Assembly: GCF_019973375.1 (NCBI RefSeq)
Contig: NZ_BPTV01000002.1
Location: forward strand, 124,001-188,000
Source of the DNA: Prevotella lacticifex
GTDB taxonomy: Bacteria; Bacteroidota; Bacteroidia; Bacteroidales; Bacteroidaceae
Direction: 5' to 3'
DNA: 64,000 bases
The first letter of the stretch is position 1. Each line of letters starts with the position of its first letter. Position numbers and translations under genes: made by a program. The notes under the pieces were generated by a model. That model saw nothing but the letters and a program-made list of their open reading frames with translations, did no database searches and had not been told where the DNA came from. Below are positions 54,246 to 63,318 of this stretch, piece by piece.

Positions 54246-54580
54246 TTCAAAATTTGCTTAAGTATTCTTTTTATTTTTAATTTACACCATTCTATAAAGG
54301 ATAATGAATAACACTTTTGAATTGATTTTTCTACAGTCATACCTCTATTGAACATCCTAAAGAATCGTTTTCTAAAAGGATTATCAGGAATCATATCACC
54401 AAAACCAGGGTTGAACTGTTTGGCTATCTTTAAATCTGATTTCCAAGTTTCAAAGACTCAAATGTAGCATTTCCTCTCCCTGAATTAATCAGTACAAGAC
54501 TACAACCTTTATCATCATCAAATGATGGATTAATGGTATTGATACTCCAAAAGTCTGCCAATGTCAAGTCGCTGTGGCTT
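54242..54580 (-). pseudogene. C-terminal remnant of an F420H2-like polysaccharide gene
   Basis: In one frame SDLTLADFWSINTINPSF, then DDDKGCSLVLIN matches the intact paralogue at 55050 (SDITLADYWGIDQ, DDDKGTSLLIV). A frameshift follows near 54450. The rest (FNPGFGDMIPDNPFRKRFF, ending IKRILKQILK) is in the next frame. The N-terminal part is missing and is replaced by an IS66-type sequence at about 54578. The TGA overlaps the start of the next gene (ATGA), as expected in a former operon. Confidence 0.75.
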
Positions 54581-54687
54581 TTATAGTTGACACCATACTC
54601 GGAGCAGAACTCCTTCAGATCCTTAGTCTCACTGCATAGCTGATACAGATCCTAGACTTCCTGATAATTGACTTTTTCTTTCGGCAT
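54575..54687 (-). mobile_element. IS66-type TnpA N-terminal fragment
   Basis: MPKEKVNYQEV, stop (TAG at 54654-54652), then DLYQLCSETKDLKEFCSEYG and VNYK resemble the small helix-turn-helix TnpA protein of IS66-family elements. A TACCTTTG promoter-like word lies just upstream of its ATG (near 54720). It runs straight into the F420H2-like remnant, so it marks an old insertion plus deletion. IS66 assignment is by eye. Confidence 0.5.
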
Positions 54688-54901
54688 AACTTTTCTGTTT
54701 TAAAGTTGATGCCGCAAAGGTAATATTTTTATGTGCCGGTGTCAAGGCGGAAAATAAGACGTTTACGGGAAATGCGCTTGATACATACTTACTATCTTGC
54801 TTTATAAATTGTTAGCGGCATCACTGGAGAGGAAAGAAGTTAATTCTTCAATTTCCTTGGGAAAGGTTAGACGATACTTGCGTATATTGGCTTTCAGTTA
54901 C

Positions 54902-54982
54902 TTATCCAATCAAGGTAATCTTCATTAGATATTTTTTCCAACCTTTGTCTTTATCTCTGAAAGATATGGCTTTCACATTCAT
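54902..54982 (-). pseudogene. small F420H2-like gene fragment
   Basis: VKAISFRDKDKGWKKY matches the segment ISDIKFRDKPQGWKRF of the intact paralogue at 55050. The region between it and 54690 shows no gene. It is likely the other side of the gene broken by the IS66 insertion. Confidence 0.45.
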
Positions 54983-55049
54983 CTTTCTATCTATTATTGG
55001 AACTACCCCCGGCTTTTCCGGGTGATATGATGTTTCCTCTTTTTTAGAA

Positions 55050-56246
55050 TTACCCCCCCCCTAAAAGATGGAGTAGGATAATCTTTGCCTTATGTCTGCA
55101 CCAATAATAAAAATTTTTTATCCTCTGTTTTGTGCTTGGCCTCAATTCCTTATCAATAAGCTTGAGCAAATCTTTCGTGGAATCTAACTTATTGAAGAAG
55201 TCGGCTCTCTTAGGATGGGGTATTGCGCTCTTTTCAATGGCTGGATTAAACCTAAAAGCGTCTTCGTAAGTAGACTCTGTATAAGTTGTCTGAGAGAAAT
55301 CCAACGCTTGCCGGCCTTTCTCAGTATGGACAATCAAGAGACTCGTCCCCTTGTCATCGTCCATATTGGGATGAACCTGATCTATTCCCCAATAATCTGC
55401 TAAGGTGATATCGCTCTTGCTCCGTTCACACTTTGCCTGACAATTATAGCATGACGGACGAAGAATCATATTGGAAAGGAAAGCTCGCATATAGTGGTTG
55501 TCACCGTTATACGAGCTAATTGTATAGGATTTGTCTGACTCGTTGTAGCTCAAATTGAAGTTGAAGCGCTTCCAGCCCTGGGGCTTGTCCCGGAACTTTA
55601 TGTCAGAGATGGCACGCTGGCCAGCTTCTGAGACTTCATCAAGATACATTTTCCATACCTTAGGACTGGGCACGCCGTGGCATACAAAGTCAACGGCAAG
55701 CAGATTGTCGTAATCCTTACGTAAATAGTGTCTCAGTCCTGCTATCTGACAGGGAGTACCACTGAACAACACTTTACGTCCTTCTTGCAGATATTTCTTG
55801 GCAAGTGCGAGAGAACTGCCCATTTGCGCCTGCAGATATTTGCTGCCGCGGAAAGCAGCGAGGTCTTCAATGGTTTCGGTCGGAACTATTTCAACCTGCC
55901 AATCATCAGTGAACCTGGCACCGAAGACAATGCCGCCGTCTTTTATCACTTTCTCTGCCAGAATGGTGAACATACCGCCGGAGGAGCTATCTCTCCTTAT
56001 CTCCTCGTTTTTATTGAGGGCTGCATAGACGCTCTGAGGCTTTTCTTCCTTTGATGGATTATGGAAGGGACAGACTCTTACACAGGCCTGACAATCTATG
56101 CAAATACTGGCATCTACCTTAGGATAGAGAAAGCCTTCGGCATCTTCTGCCATAGTGATGCATTGCTTGGGGCATACGGTCTTACAGGCTGTACATCCGC
56201 AGCACGCTTGGTTGCCATTATTTTCTATAAGATTATGAACGGTCAT
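55050..56246 (-). CDS. F420H2 dehydrogenase-beta-like polysaccharide protein
   Basis: 398 residues. Two 4Fe-4S motifs (CCGCTACKTVCPKQC, CIDCQACVRVCPF) are followed by the F420 hydrogenase/dehydrogenase-beta-type domain with FSGTPCQIAGLRHYLRK, VDFVCHGVPSP and SDITLADYWGIDQ. Probable redox enzyme acting on a sugar in polysaccharide synthesis. The gene ends in a G9 tract (LLGGG, stop). One base less would extend it by about 50 residues and one more by about 17. It is the first gene after the flippase. Confidence 0.87.
   Translation of the reverse strand: MTVHNLIENNGNQACCGCTACKTVCPKQCITMAEDAEGFLYPKVDASICIDCQACVRVCPFHNPSKEEKPQSVYAALNKNEEIRRDSSSGGMFTILAEKVIKDGGIVFGARFTDDWQVEIVPTETIEDLAAFRGSKYLQAQMGSSLALAKKYLQEGRKVLFSGTPCQIAGLRHYLRKDYDNLLAVDFVCHGVPSPKVWKMYLDEVSEAGQRAISDIKFRDKPQGWKRFNFNLSYNESDKSYTISSYNGDNHYMRAFLSNMILRPSCYNCQAKCERSKSDITLADYWGIDQVHPNMDDDKGTSLLIVHTEKGRQALDFSQTTYTESTYEDAFRFNPAIEKSAIPHPKRADFFNKLDSTKDLLKLIDKELRPSTKQRIKNFYYWCRHKAKIILLHLLGGG
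55053..55061 (-). repeat. poly-G tract (G9 on the coding strand) at the stop codon
   Basis: Nine C on the plus strand directly before the TAA of the F420H2-like gene. Length changes alter only the C-terminus. With G8 the frame reads GGG GGG GGT, the same codons as the inferred ON state of the other G tracts, and continues to 54902. Confidence 0.75.
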
Positions 56247-56254
56247 AACTGTTA

Positions 56255-57781
56255 TTATTTGTGGAATTTATTATAAATGGCAACGATTCTTTCTTGAATC
56301 AATGACTTCTCGTCTTTACTTGTACCGATATAGTATGCTGCAGCTATGGTGCATATAACGCACAAAGCGCAAACAACGAAGAAGCTGAGTACGCTTATAG
56401 GCATCTCATTGTATACGATAGTAGGAATAATGGCTGCTACAACGGCAACGCCTATAATAGGAATAATTACTTTCCGTACGTATGTCGTCATGGGCAGACT
56501 GATAAGGTTCCGCATCATATATACTCGTGTCGCCTGGGTTATAACGGCAATACATCCGTGCACTATGTAGACACTCTCCGGATTGCCTCCGAGTTTCAAT
56601 ACGATGTATGCTATAGGAACGATGCACAATAGAAGTCCTCCGCAAACAGCCTGGTAAGTTTTTACCTTACCTGTTGCCTGATTGGCCACTATATAAGGAT
56701 TTGCAAGTGTTTCTGTCAGCATGATAAATGCAATAAGGCGGAAGAACCATACCGTGTGGTCAGGGACGATGCCCAGCCATACATGAAGTATCTGATTGGC
56801 TTCCAATGATACAGGGAGAACTATCAGGAAAAGAAGGTAAAAACAGAACTTTGAACTGGTAAACATCAATTTGTGCATACGGTGGAGATTCTGTTGGGCG
56901 TATGACTTGGTAATCTGTGGATTAACTGCGGTCTGCACATTCGCCACAAAGCCCTGTATTACTCCTTGCACTTGAACGGCTATACCACGAGCAGCATTGA
57001 CAGCTGGTCCAAAGAACATATTTAATAACATGTTTAATCCTTGTGTGAATAACACATATGCAATGTTGCCCCAAAGGCTCCAGCCAGCAAAACTGGACAT
57101 TTCCTTAAATAATGGTTTGTCTACTTTTAAAGAGAAGTTAACCTCTGAGAAGTGTTTCTTGCAGTAAAGGTTATATATAAACCTATCTAACAGATTCACA
57201 CAAAGAAACAAAGCAGAGTAAGTAATCAACTTATCAAAAGGGGAAATGACAAGCATATATACAATAACCAACTTTAGTACAGCATCCATTATTGAAATAT
57301 ATGCAAATGCCCCCATGCGCTCATGAGCTATTATGTCAGCATTATAGGGTAGGCTAATAATTCCCACCATACATGCTATGATAGAGAATTGATAAACCCA
57401 CATTGCGGCTGTCATTCGATCTTCTGGAATAACCAGCTTTTCGAGAACAAACCACAAGCCCACAGTTTCTGCAAGTATGAAGATAGCCAAGGCTATCATT
57501 ATATGTATCTGCATGGCTGTGCGGAAGGTCGTCTTCAGATGTTCTTCATTACCTTTTGCTATGTCAACATTCAAATACCGTTGTGTAGCGCTGGCCATTG
57601 CTCCGTTCAAGAAGCTAAACATGGAAACAACGCCACCAACAACATTATTGATACCATAGTCAGTAACGCCCAGTGTCTGTAATATGACACGAGATGTGAA
57701 CAGAGATACTGCCATGGTAAAGAACATGCGGATGTATAACATCACGGTGTTCTTGGCTATGCGCTTGTTATTAGAATTCAT
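56255..57781 (-). CDS. polysaccharide flippase (Wzx/MATE-like)
   Basis: 508 residues and about 14 membrane segments. It opens RIAKNTVMLYIRMFFTMAVS, then SRVILQTLGVTDYGINNVVG and AMASATQRYLNVDIAKG, the usual start of Bacteroidales oligosaccharide flippases. It moves lipid-linked repeat units to the periplasm for polymerisation. It is the first biosynthetic gene of the locus and begins 29 bases after the HEPN-like gene. No UpxY/UpxZ-type regulator is seen in the window. Confidence 0.92.
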   Translation of the reverse strand: MNSNNKRIAKNTVMLYIRMFFTMAVSLFTSRVILQTLGVTDYGINNVVGGVVSMFSFLNGAMASATQRYLNVDIAKGNEEHLKTTFRTAMQIHIMIALAIFILAETVGLWFVLEKLVIPEDRMTAAMWVYQFSIIACMVGIISLPYNADIIAHERMGAFAYISIMDAVLKLVIVYMLVISPFDKLITYSALFLCVNLLDRFIYNLYCKKHFSEVNFSLKVDKPLFKEMSSFAGWSLWGNIAYVLFTQGLNMLLNMFFGPAVNAARGIAVQVQGVIQGFVANVQTAVNPQITKSYAQQNLHRMHKLMFTSSKFCFYLLFLIVLPVSLEANQILHVWLGIVPDHTVWFFRLIAFIMLTETLANPYIVANQATGKVKTYQAVCGGLLLCIVPIAYIVLKLGGNPESVYIVHGCIAVITQATRVYMMRNLISLPMTTYVRKVIIPIIGVAVVAAIIPTIVYNEMPISVLSFFVVCALCVICTIAAAYYIGTSKDEKSLIQERIVAIYNKFHK

Positions 57782-57810
57782 ATTGTTGGTTGGAATGACG
57801 AAACTGAAAA

Positions 57811-58920
57811 CTACAGACTGTTATAGTACTTTATCAGCTCAAAGTCAACAATTTCTAGAATCTTATTCATTTGTTTCAACTCTTCATCTTCCTTGGTGTG
57901 GCATAAGTTTAAAGAAGGACTCAAAATTTCTCCATGAAACATTTTATTCCTTTTATAGCTTGCCATGGTACCACAGAGAATTGCCAGCAAGTCAGAGTCT
58001 TTGACTATATTCCATGGTTGATATAAATTGAGATGATTCAAGATGTCATTATATACATTGTAATACTTAAGTATCTTCTGTCTATATACCAATGTCTCTC
58101 TTAGCATATTCAAGACTCTTGCATCCTTATAAGGAAGGACAAGTTCATCCCTATAATTCTCATAAGGAGTTTTTTTCCTTCCATATTGACTATAATTGTT
58201 GAGTATCATCAACCGCCATGAAAAATTATTCCTAAACTCCGAATTCGTCATTCGTTTAACAACATTGCAACTTTGTTGAAATAGTGCTTCATTTGTCCGT
58301 ATGAATTCTCGCATGGATTTAAGTACATCCTTTTCATTGGGTCGCGAATTACTACCTTTGTAACTTTTGAAACAGAGCTGTTCAAAGCATCGCCAAAGAC
58401 TTTCAAACTTTGAATATGTATTTTTTTCTGAAATTCCAGTAAGCCAATACGAAAGAATGACTCCATAAAGATCAAATTCCAACTTTATATGATTTATCAG
58501 ATCATTAGCATTAAAAGCCTGGTCACTTTGCCAATGTAAGTTTCTCAATGGCTCGTTTAAAGGGGAGTAAGATTCTATGTATTTACCGTTTTCCACGCCA
58601 TCTTTTATCACCGTTATCTCCTTAATACCAGGGTTTGACAGGTTGGATGCATAATATAATAATACCTGCTTAAGGATTTGCTTGTGCAAAGTGCCAGAAT
58701 TATCCTTGACAATACTTTCAGGAGAAGTGTCATTACTTCTTATTGCAGTTAACCTTATAAATGTAGAGTGAATTTCAACACGGTCTACCTTTGGAGCTGT
58801 ATGCCCAACTCTAGTCTGTGTATAAGGCATTTCCAAGATTTGACCATTCAAGTTGTTTCCTCTCTTGGTAGTTATTGTCACTACATATTTATATTGTCTC
58901 TTTGCCATTGGAAATTTCAT
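57811..58920 (-). CDS. HEPN-like protein, putative RNase effector
   Basis: 369 residues (a second ATG at 58908 is equally possible). The C-terminal half is helical with FESLWRCFEQLCFK and ends with SYKRNKMFHGEI, an R-x4-H motif (Arg 324, His 329) preceded by a long helix. This arrangement is seen in HEPN ribonucleases and ApeA/RloC-like effectors. The N-terminal part (about 1-150) is unrecognised and perhaps beta-rich. It overlaps the upstream 163-residue gene by 32 bases and is the last gene of the four-gene cassette. Catalytic function is inference. Confidence 0.6.
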   Translation of the reverse strand: MKFPMAKRQYKYVVTITTKRGNNLNGQILEMPYTQTRVGHTAPKVDRVEIHSTFIRLTAIRSNDTSPESIVKDNSGTLHKQILKQVLLYYASNLSNPGIKEITVIKDGVENGKYIESYSPLNEPLRNLHWQSDQAFNANDLINHIKLEFDLYGVILSYWLTGISEKNTYSKFESLWRCFEQLCFKSYKGSNSRPNEKDVLKSMREFIRTNEALFQQSCNVVKRMTNSEFRNNFSWRLMILNNYSQYGRKKTPYENYRDELVLPYKDARVLNMLRETLVYRQKILKYYNVYNDILNHLNLYQPWNIVKDSDLLAILCGTMASYKRNKMFHGEILSPSLNLCHTKEDEELKQMNKILEIVDFELIKYYNSL

Positions 58921-59380
58921 CTTTTAAGTCTGAGATAATTCTTTGGACATCGTCCTCCGTCAAATTCTCTTTTTGAATCTCCATACCTTTCATGTATATA
59001 GTCTCAGATATTGGTTGTAGTTTCAACGCTTCCCAATTCTGGGGGTGAGCCGTTATATAAGACTTGTCATCATCGGACAGCCCATCAAAAGTAACATTGT
59101 GAAAGCAGAACTGCAAACCATATATATTGATGTAAATACATTTTTCCGCCTTGTCCCAGTATATAGCATCAAAGAACTCTCTATGTCCAGCCTCGAATAC
59201 AGCTTTTACCAATTCATATACTTTCGGTTTTATCTGCCAATATTTGATAACTCCCTTGTATACATCTTTCTTTACTAGTGCATTCAGCCTGTTCAATGCT
59301 GCAAACTTTAAGAAGCACTCACGCTTAGATTGGGGTCTCGTCTTTGTTATGTCTAATATTACTTTGATTTCGTCTACCAT
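58889..59380 (-). CDS. hypothetical protein of the ATPase cassette
   Basis: 163 residues, family not recognised. The middle is mixed (VKAVFEAGHREFFDAIYWD, IYINIYGLQFCFHNVTFDG). The C-terminus is acidic and helical (NLTEDDVQRIISDLKDEI). It starts 20 bases after the ATPase gene and overlaps the HEPN-like gene. It may be an adaptor or inhibitor. Confidence 0.5.
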   Translation of the reverse strand: MVDEIKVILDITKTRPQSKRECFLKFAALNRLNALVKKDVYKGVIKYWQIKPKVYELVKAVFEAGHREFFDAIYWDKAEKCIYINIYGLQFCFHNVTFDGLSDDDKSYITAHPQNWEALKLQPISETIYMKGMEIQKENLTEDDVQRIISDLKDEISNGKETI

Positions 59381-59400
59381 GCTTTTTGTTTTTTTCTATA

Positions 59401-60825
59401 TTACAGAGAACTTATATCTTCTCTATGTGATACAGAATTTAGAGCTTTTTCCAATTTATCCAACAGTGAATAAGCAAATTCTATTTCTTTAGATGAAACA
59501 GGAGGTAAGCCGGCATGACCATGAGAGGTTTGGTGTAAAGCTACTTTTTGCATTAGCCTTAGTTCAACAAGAATTGGTCGAATTCGCTTAAGGAAATCGT
59601 TTTTCCGAAAATCCTCTATCTTGTTCTTTAGTCTCAATGCCAAATGATCATATACTCCATTGGTCACATTTGCATATATCTCATCTATTAAATTGTAAAT
59701 GTCTTTACACTTGTGATTAGCTAACACATCCATCGAAAGATAGACTTGCTTATTCGGACTACACAATCTATCCAGCAAACTTCTTGATTCTTGGAGTTCA
59801 CCAACATTATTAATATTTGCAAGTTGGTATACTATCACTTCAAATCTTCTTCTCAGTTCGTTACCCACTTCAGTGTCCGTCAAATGTTTATCTTCCGCTT
59901 CTTTTTTTATATCTGCGGTAGTTTTTTCATCTGACTTAATCAGTTCGAGAGAACCAGATATTTTGCATAATTGATAGTATAACCATGGCTTATCCGTATT
60001 CACAATATTATTTGCAATATATCTGAATAGATTAAAGAAGCCTATATTGTGTGTAAAGACTATCTTCTGCATTCCTTTTGTCCTTTTTAGTAAGAATTTC
60101 ATCATGAAAGTCCTATTAGTCTGGTCAAGGCTATTGAAACAATCATCAAGGACAAGTAGGGCTTTCTGATTGTCATTTCTGAAAAGTGTGATGCATTCAA
60201 TTAATATAATGAATTTTACTATGTGCAAAATCGATTCATTGAAATAATTGTTCAAATTGCTGTACTTTGGGACGTTTTGGCTATCACTGGACAAAGAGCA
60301 TCTACCTTCATTATCCATTTTGTTTAGGTGGACATCACCACACATAAAGTCCTCATTCAGGTCTTTGTTAGTTTGTTCTACTATCCAATCTACCAAATCT
60401 TTGAATAACCAGGGATGATTCTTATCAGCTGTCGTATAGTATGCATTATTTACTAAATCAAGAATTTTCAAGTCATCGGAGTTGTCAAGATTGTCGTATG
60501 AAATCATAAAAACTTTTTCAGAGCCTACGTTATGAAGGCAGTAATTAACCTCATCTATTGACAAACTAATAGCTTCAGTCATATTATGCTTGTAATCGTC
60601 TATTACTCTCTTTGTTTCCTCGTCTCTTTGCTCTTCCACCACATTAGCCCTTATCCTCTCTGATAGTATCCTGCCGCGAAAGTAGAACAATTTTATAGCT
60701 TCAAATATAGAAGTCTTACCGATACCGTTCTCTCCATACACAAGCATATTATTATTGTCAAGACTCATTTCAAAGGCCTTTCCAGCTTCAAATGCCTTGA
60801 AGTTTTCAATCTTTAATGTATTCAT
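59401..60825 (-). CDS. AAA/ABC-type ATPase of a putative defence cassette
   Basis: 474 residues. Walker A GENGIGKTSI (31-40), Walker B KALLVLDDCFNSLD (about 221-234) and an H-loop FTHN (about 257-260), as in RecF/SMC-like or OLD-type ATPases. N-terminal MNTLKIENFKAFEAGKAFEM is typical of that group. The coiled arms are short. The C-terminal 200 residues are helical and unrecognised, with no visible Toprim motif. It overlaps the DUF262 gene by four bases (ATGA). Confidence 0.75.
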   Translation of the reverse strand: MNTLKIENFKAFEAGKAFEMSLDNNNMLVYGENGIGKTSIFEAIKLFYFRGRILSERIRANVVEEQRDEETKRVIDDYKHNMTEAISLSIDEVNYCLHNVGSEKVFMISYDNLDNSDDLKILDLVNNAYYTTADKNHPWLFKDLVDWIVEQTNKDLNEDFMCGDVHLNKMDNEGRCSLSSDSQNVPKYSNLNNYFNESILHIVKFIILIECITLFRNDNQKALLVLDDCFNSLDQTNRTFMMKFLLKRTKGMQKIVFTHNIGFFNLFRYIANNIVNTDKPWLYYQLCKISGSLELIKSDEKTTADIKKEAEDKHLTDTEVGNELRRRFEVIVYQLANINNVGELQESRSLLDRLCSPNKQVYLSMDVLANHKCKDIYNLIDEIYANVTNGVYDHLALRLKNKIEDFRKNDFLKRIRPILVELRLMQKVALHQTSHGHAGLPPVSSKEIEFAYSLLDKLEKALNSVSHREDISSL

Positions 60826-62474
60826 GATTCGATATCTTTAAAGAAAGCCATCAATGCGTTCTTCAATCTCTTTTCACGTTTACAGAATCGTGCATACTGA
60901 TATATAACCCCTTCAGCGAAAATGCTTCTCACATCCTTTAATTCTGATTTTGAATAGTATGTTGCCTTTGCGGGTATATTCAACGTTTTCTTGGGCATAT
61001 CCAGGACGACTATATTCGCGATATTATTTTTTATATCCTCCACATCTACATTTTTCCAATCATCATCAAGATATTTGGAATCGCGGCTGAACACTATTTT
61101 GTCGAAGAAGATATTTTCTTCGTATGAATCCTTGTACAATAGATAATGAGCAAGAAGGGCATAACCATTCCTTAAAAAACCAAGATGATTAAAGTACTCA
61201 GGCTCTATATCACTACAGTCATATTTAGGTATATTTTGGTGATTGGCTACTAATTTATTAATCCTGTATGTCTCATATTTGACTTGTAATGTAGCACCAC
61301 GATAATAGTAATAACGTACAATGGCACGAAGGAATCTTTCCAACTTGAATTTGTCTTCAAAACCTTCAACAAATAAATAGTTTACTAGGGCATATCTAGG
61401 ATATTGATTTGTATACTGACCTAAGAGTTGGACATACCTTGCTATTTTCTTATCCATTTTGCTTGGCGCACTCATCCACTGAAGAATATTGGTTATATTG
61501 GATAGGTCATCTACAATGTTTTTGTATGGTTTAACACTTAATGCTGAATTACTATCCTTTGTAAGGTATTCTCTTAAACTTCCTTCATTAGTTGTTTGCC
61601 CTTCCTCAGCACGGAGGATATGGTAGTAGTAACGAAAAAGTTCATCAACTGTCATGTGCAGTTCTGAACATACCGAGTTGAAGTCAAGCCATTGTTCTAT
61701 AAACTCGTTCTCTTTGCCGTCTTGTTTGGCGGATTTGTATAGACGTGCCTTGAAAATATCAGAATCCTCAAGCAATTGGCCACGATTATTTAGTGTTTCG
61801 AATATGGCCAGGGCTCTGTCACTTGCCTCATTTATATCATTACCACCCAGTTCGATAGGGAGCAAATATACTTTTTCAAGGAAATATTGGAGGAAATCCT
61901 CGCATTTTTTCTTATCATTACCAAGGTTCTCGTAGAATTCTTTCATCCATTTATAAAGATACAGAGCATTTGCTTCTATTCTGCTGGTTTTCTGTTCGCT
62001 AATATCACCTTTTGAATTTACTTTATCATTCCACTCTTTTTCAAAATCATCTTTTGTAAAAGATTTAACATCTTCTATGTTTTGTTGGTCATCATGTTCA
62101 AATACCTTGGAGTCTATGCGTGGCAATATGTTGTCAGAAAGTAAGGATTCAACCGTTAACAAACGGTTAATTCTAGACTTATTGGGATGAAGTACGGTTA
62201 GAACTTTGATCCATATCCAGAGAGTAATTAGCCGTTGCTGCCCATCAACTATATTTGGTCTTTTCCTTTCCTCCTGTCCACGAGCCATTATTATATTGCC
62301 AACAAAATAGTCTTCATTGTCTAGGAAATGTGAAGTTATATCGGAATATAGCTGATATGTAGTATCCTTATTCCAAGAGTATGGTCTCTGGTACTCTGGA
62401 ATAACATATATATCCTCTCCACTATTAAAGAGGTCAGTTATATTTTTTTGTTCAGCGCGTAATGATAAAGCCAT
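60822..62474 (-). CDS. DUF262 (GmrS-like) protein
   Basis: 550 residues. The N-terminal DUF262 domain has IPEYQRPYSWN (25-35) and the IVDGQQRLITLW motif (75-86), as in GmrSD and SspE-type proteins where it binds or hydrolyses nucleotide. The C-terminal part ends with a GmrSD_C/DUF1524-like segment (NNIANIVVLDMPKKTLN). The place of the usual HNH His (D/E-H-I-x-P) reads DKIVFSRD. The nuclease may therefore be inactive. It is the first gene of the four-gene cassette. Confidence 0.78.
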   Translation of the reverse strand: MALSLRAEQKNITDLFNSGEDIYVIPEYQRPYSWNKDTTYQLYSDITSHFLDNEDYFVGNIIMARGQEERKRPNIVDGQQRLITLWIWIKVLTVLHPNKSRINRLLTVESLLSDNILPRIDSKVFEHDDQQNIEDVKSFTKDDFEKEWNDKVNSKGDISEQKTSRIEANALYLYKWMKEFYENLGNDKKKCEDFLQYFLEKVYLLPIELGGNDINEASDRALAIFETLNNRGQLLEDSDIFKARLYKSAKQDGKENEFIEQWLDFNSVCSELHMTVDELFRYYYHILRAEEGQTTNEGSLREYLTKDSNSALSVKPYKNIVDDLSNITNILQWMSAPSKMDKKIARYVQLLGQYTNQYPRYALVNYLFVEGFEDKFKLERFLRAIVRYYYYRGATLQVKYETYRINKLVANHQNIPKYDCSDIEPEYFNHLGFLRNGYALLAHYLLYKDSYEENIFFDKIVFSRDSKYLDDDWKNVDVEDIKNNIANIVVLDMPKKTLNIPAKATYYSKSELKDVRSIFAEGVIYQYARFCKREKRLKNALMAFFKDIES

Positions 62475-62754
62475 AATTTAATTTAACTTTTGATTGCTAT
62501 GGTAAAAGGCCTGTTATACAATATGTAAACGTCCAATTGTTGCTTATCAGCTTTAAACAGAGTACTTTCGAGTACCCCGTTTTATGCTGGGCTGAGTAAG
62601 ATTTAAGACTTGTTAATCAATAGCGAGTCTTCATAGCCGTTGGCTGTAGTGCACAGTTAGCAATTAGCAGGTAGCAGTCTTCATAGAACTTTGAAATAAA
62701 GGCTCTCCTCCGTCCTTCATAAAAGGGAGGAAGAAAAGCCCTACGCCATCATTC
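62475..62754. other. intergenic region upstream of the DUF262 gene
   Basis: No gene or clean TAnnTTTG promoter for the minus strand was found by eye. It is probably the boundary between the cassette and old IS DNA. Confidence 0.35.
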
Positions 62755-62922
62755 CTATTTAGAAACTTGTACAGCTCTGACTCTCTCATGCTGGTTGCGG
62801 TACCATCTGTCAAAGGTTCGATAGTTGATTTCATTGTTGATACAATACTGTTCCAAGCTAAAGCCTTTGCCCTCCGCCTTATAGAGGAAGAGCAGCTGTT
62901 CATAATCTGATGTTCTCTCCAT
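62755..62922 (-). mobile_element. IS66-family TnpA-like remnant
   Basis: 55 residues, MERTSDYEQLLFLYKAEGKG, then FSLEQYCINN and YRTFDRWYRN, the usual look of the small TnpA helix-turn-helix protein of IS66 elements, ending early at a TAG. No TnpB or TnpC follows. It marks a decayed insertion at the edge of the cassette. Confidence 0.55.
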
Positions 62923-63265
62923 AAATTGTATGAATTTAAGTCGAGGACAGCGTAAACAGATTTTAAGGCTTTAAGCAATACGTCATTTTTGGACGCTTAC
63001 GTTCCATTTGGTACTGCCTCTGTTGATACTTTCCATAAAGTTTCTTGTAATTTGTACTTGTTGCCAAAAATCTTTATTTAGAGTATTTGGCACAAAGCAA
63101 TCACATTCTTCTAAATCACTGTAATTGAATGGTTACTACAAAACTTGTCTTATGAGTGTTTGTATTTATATCACTAGTGTCCACTTAAATCCTTTAACAT
63201 TCGCTTAAACTGCCCTTAGGTCAGACATTTACAAGCATATACTTTACGTGTACTTTTCAATTTTG

Positions 63266-63273
63266 TACCTTTG
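63266..63273 (+). promoter_or_regulatory. -7 element of the IS4-type transposase gene
   Basis: TACCTTTG fits TAnnTTTG and lies 46 bases before the ATG. The stretch 62923-63265 shows no gene. The left terminal repeat of the element could not be fixed. Confidence 0.5.
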
Positions 63274-63318
63274 CATGGCTATAGTCAAAAGTTACAAATT
63301 GTAAGTACATCGTAAAAT

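Noticed and set aside
57811-62474. calling the cassette a standard GmrSD type IV restriction system
   Set aside because: Only the DUF262 part matches. The HNH histidine seems absent and the ATPase and HEPN-like genes are not part of GmrSD.
62664-62978. 104-residue minus-strand open frame
   Set aside because: Another frame (62755-62922) reads an IS66 TnpA-like protein, so the longer frame is a shadow.
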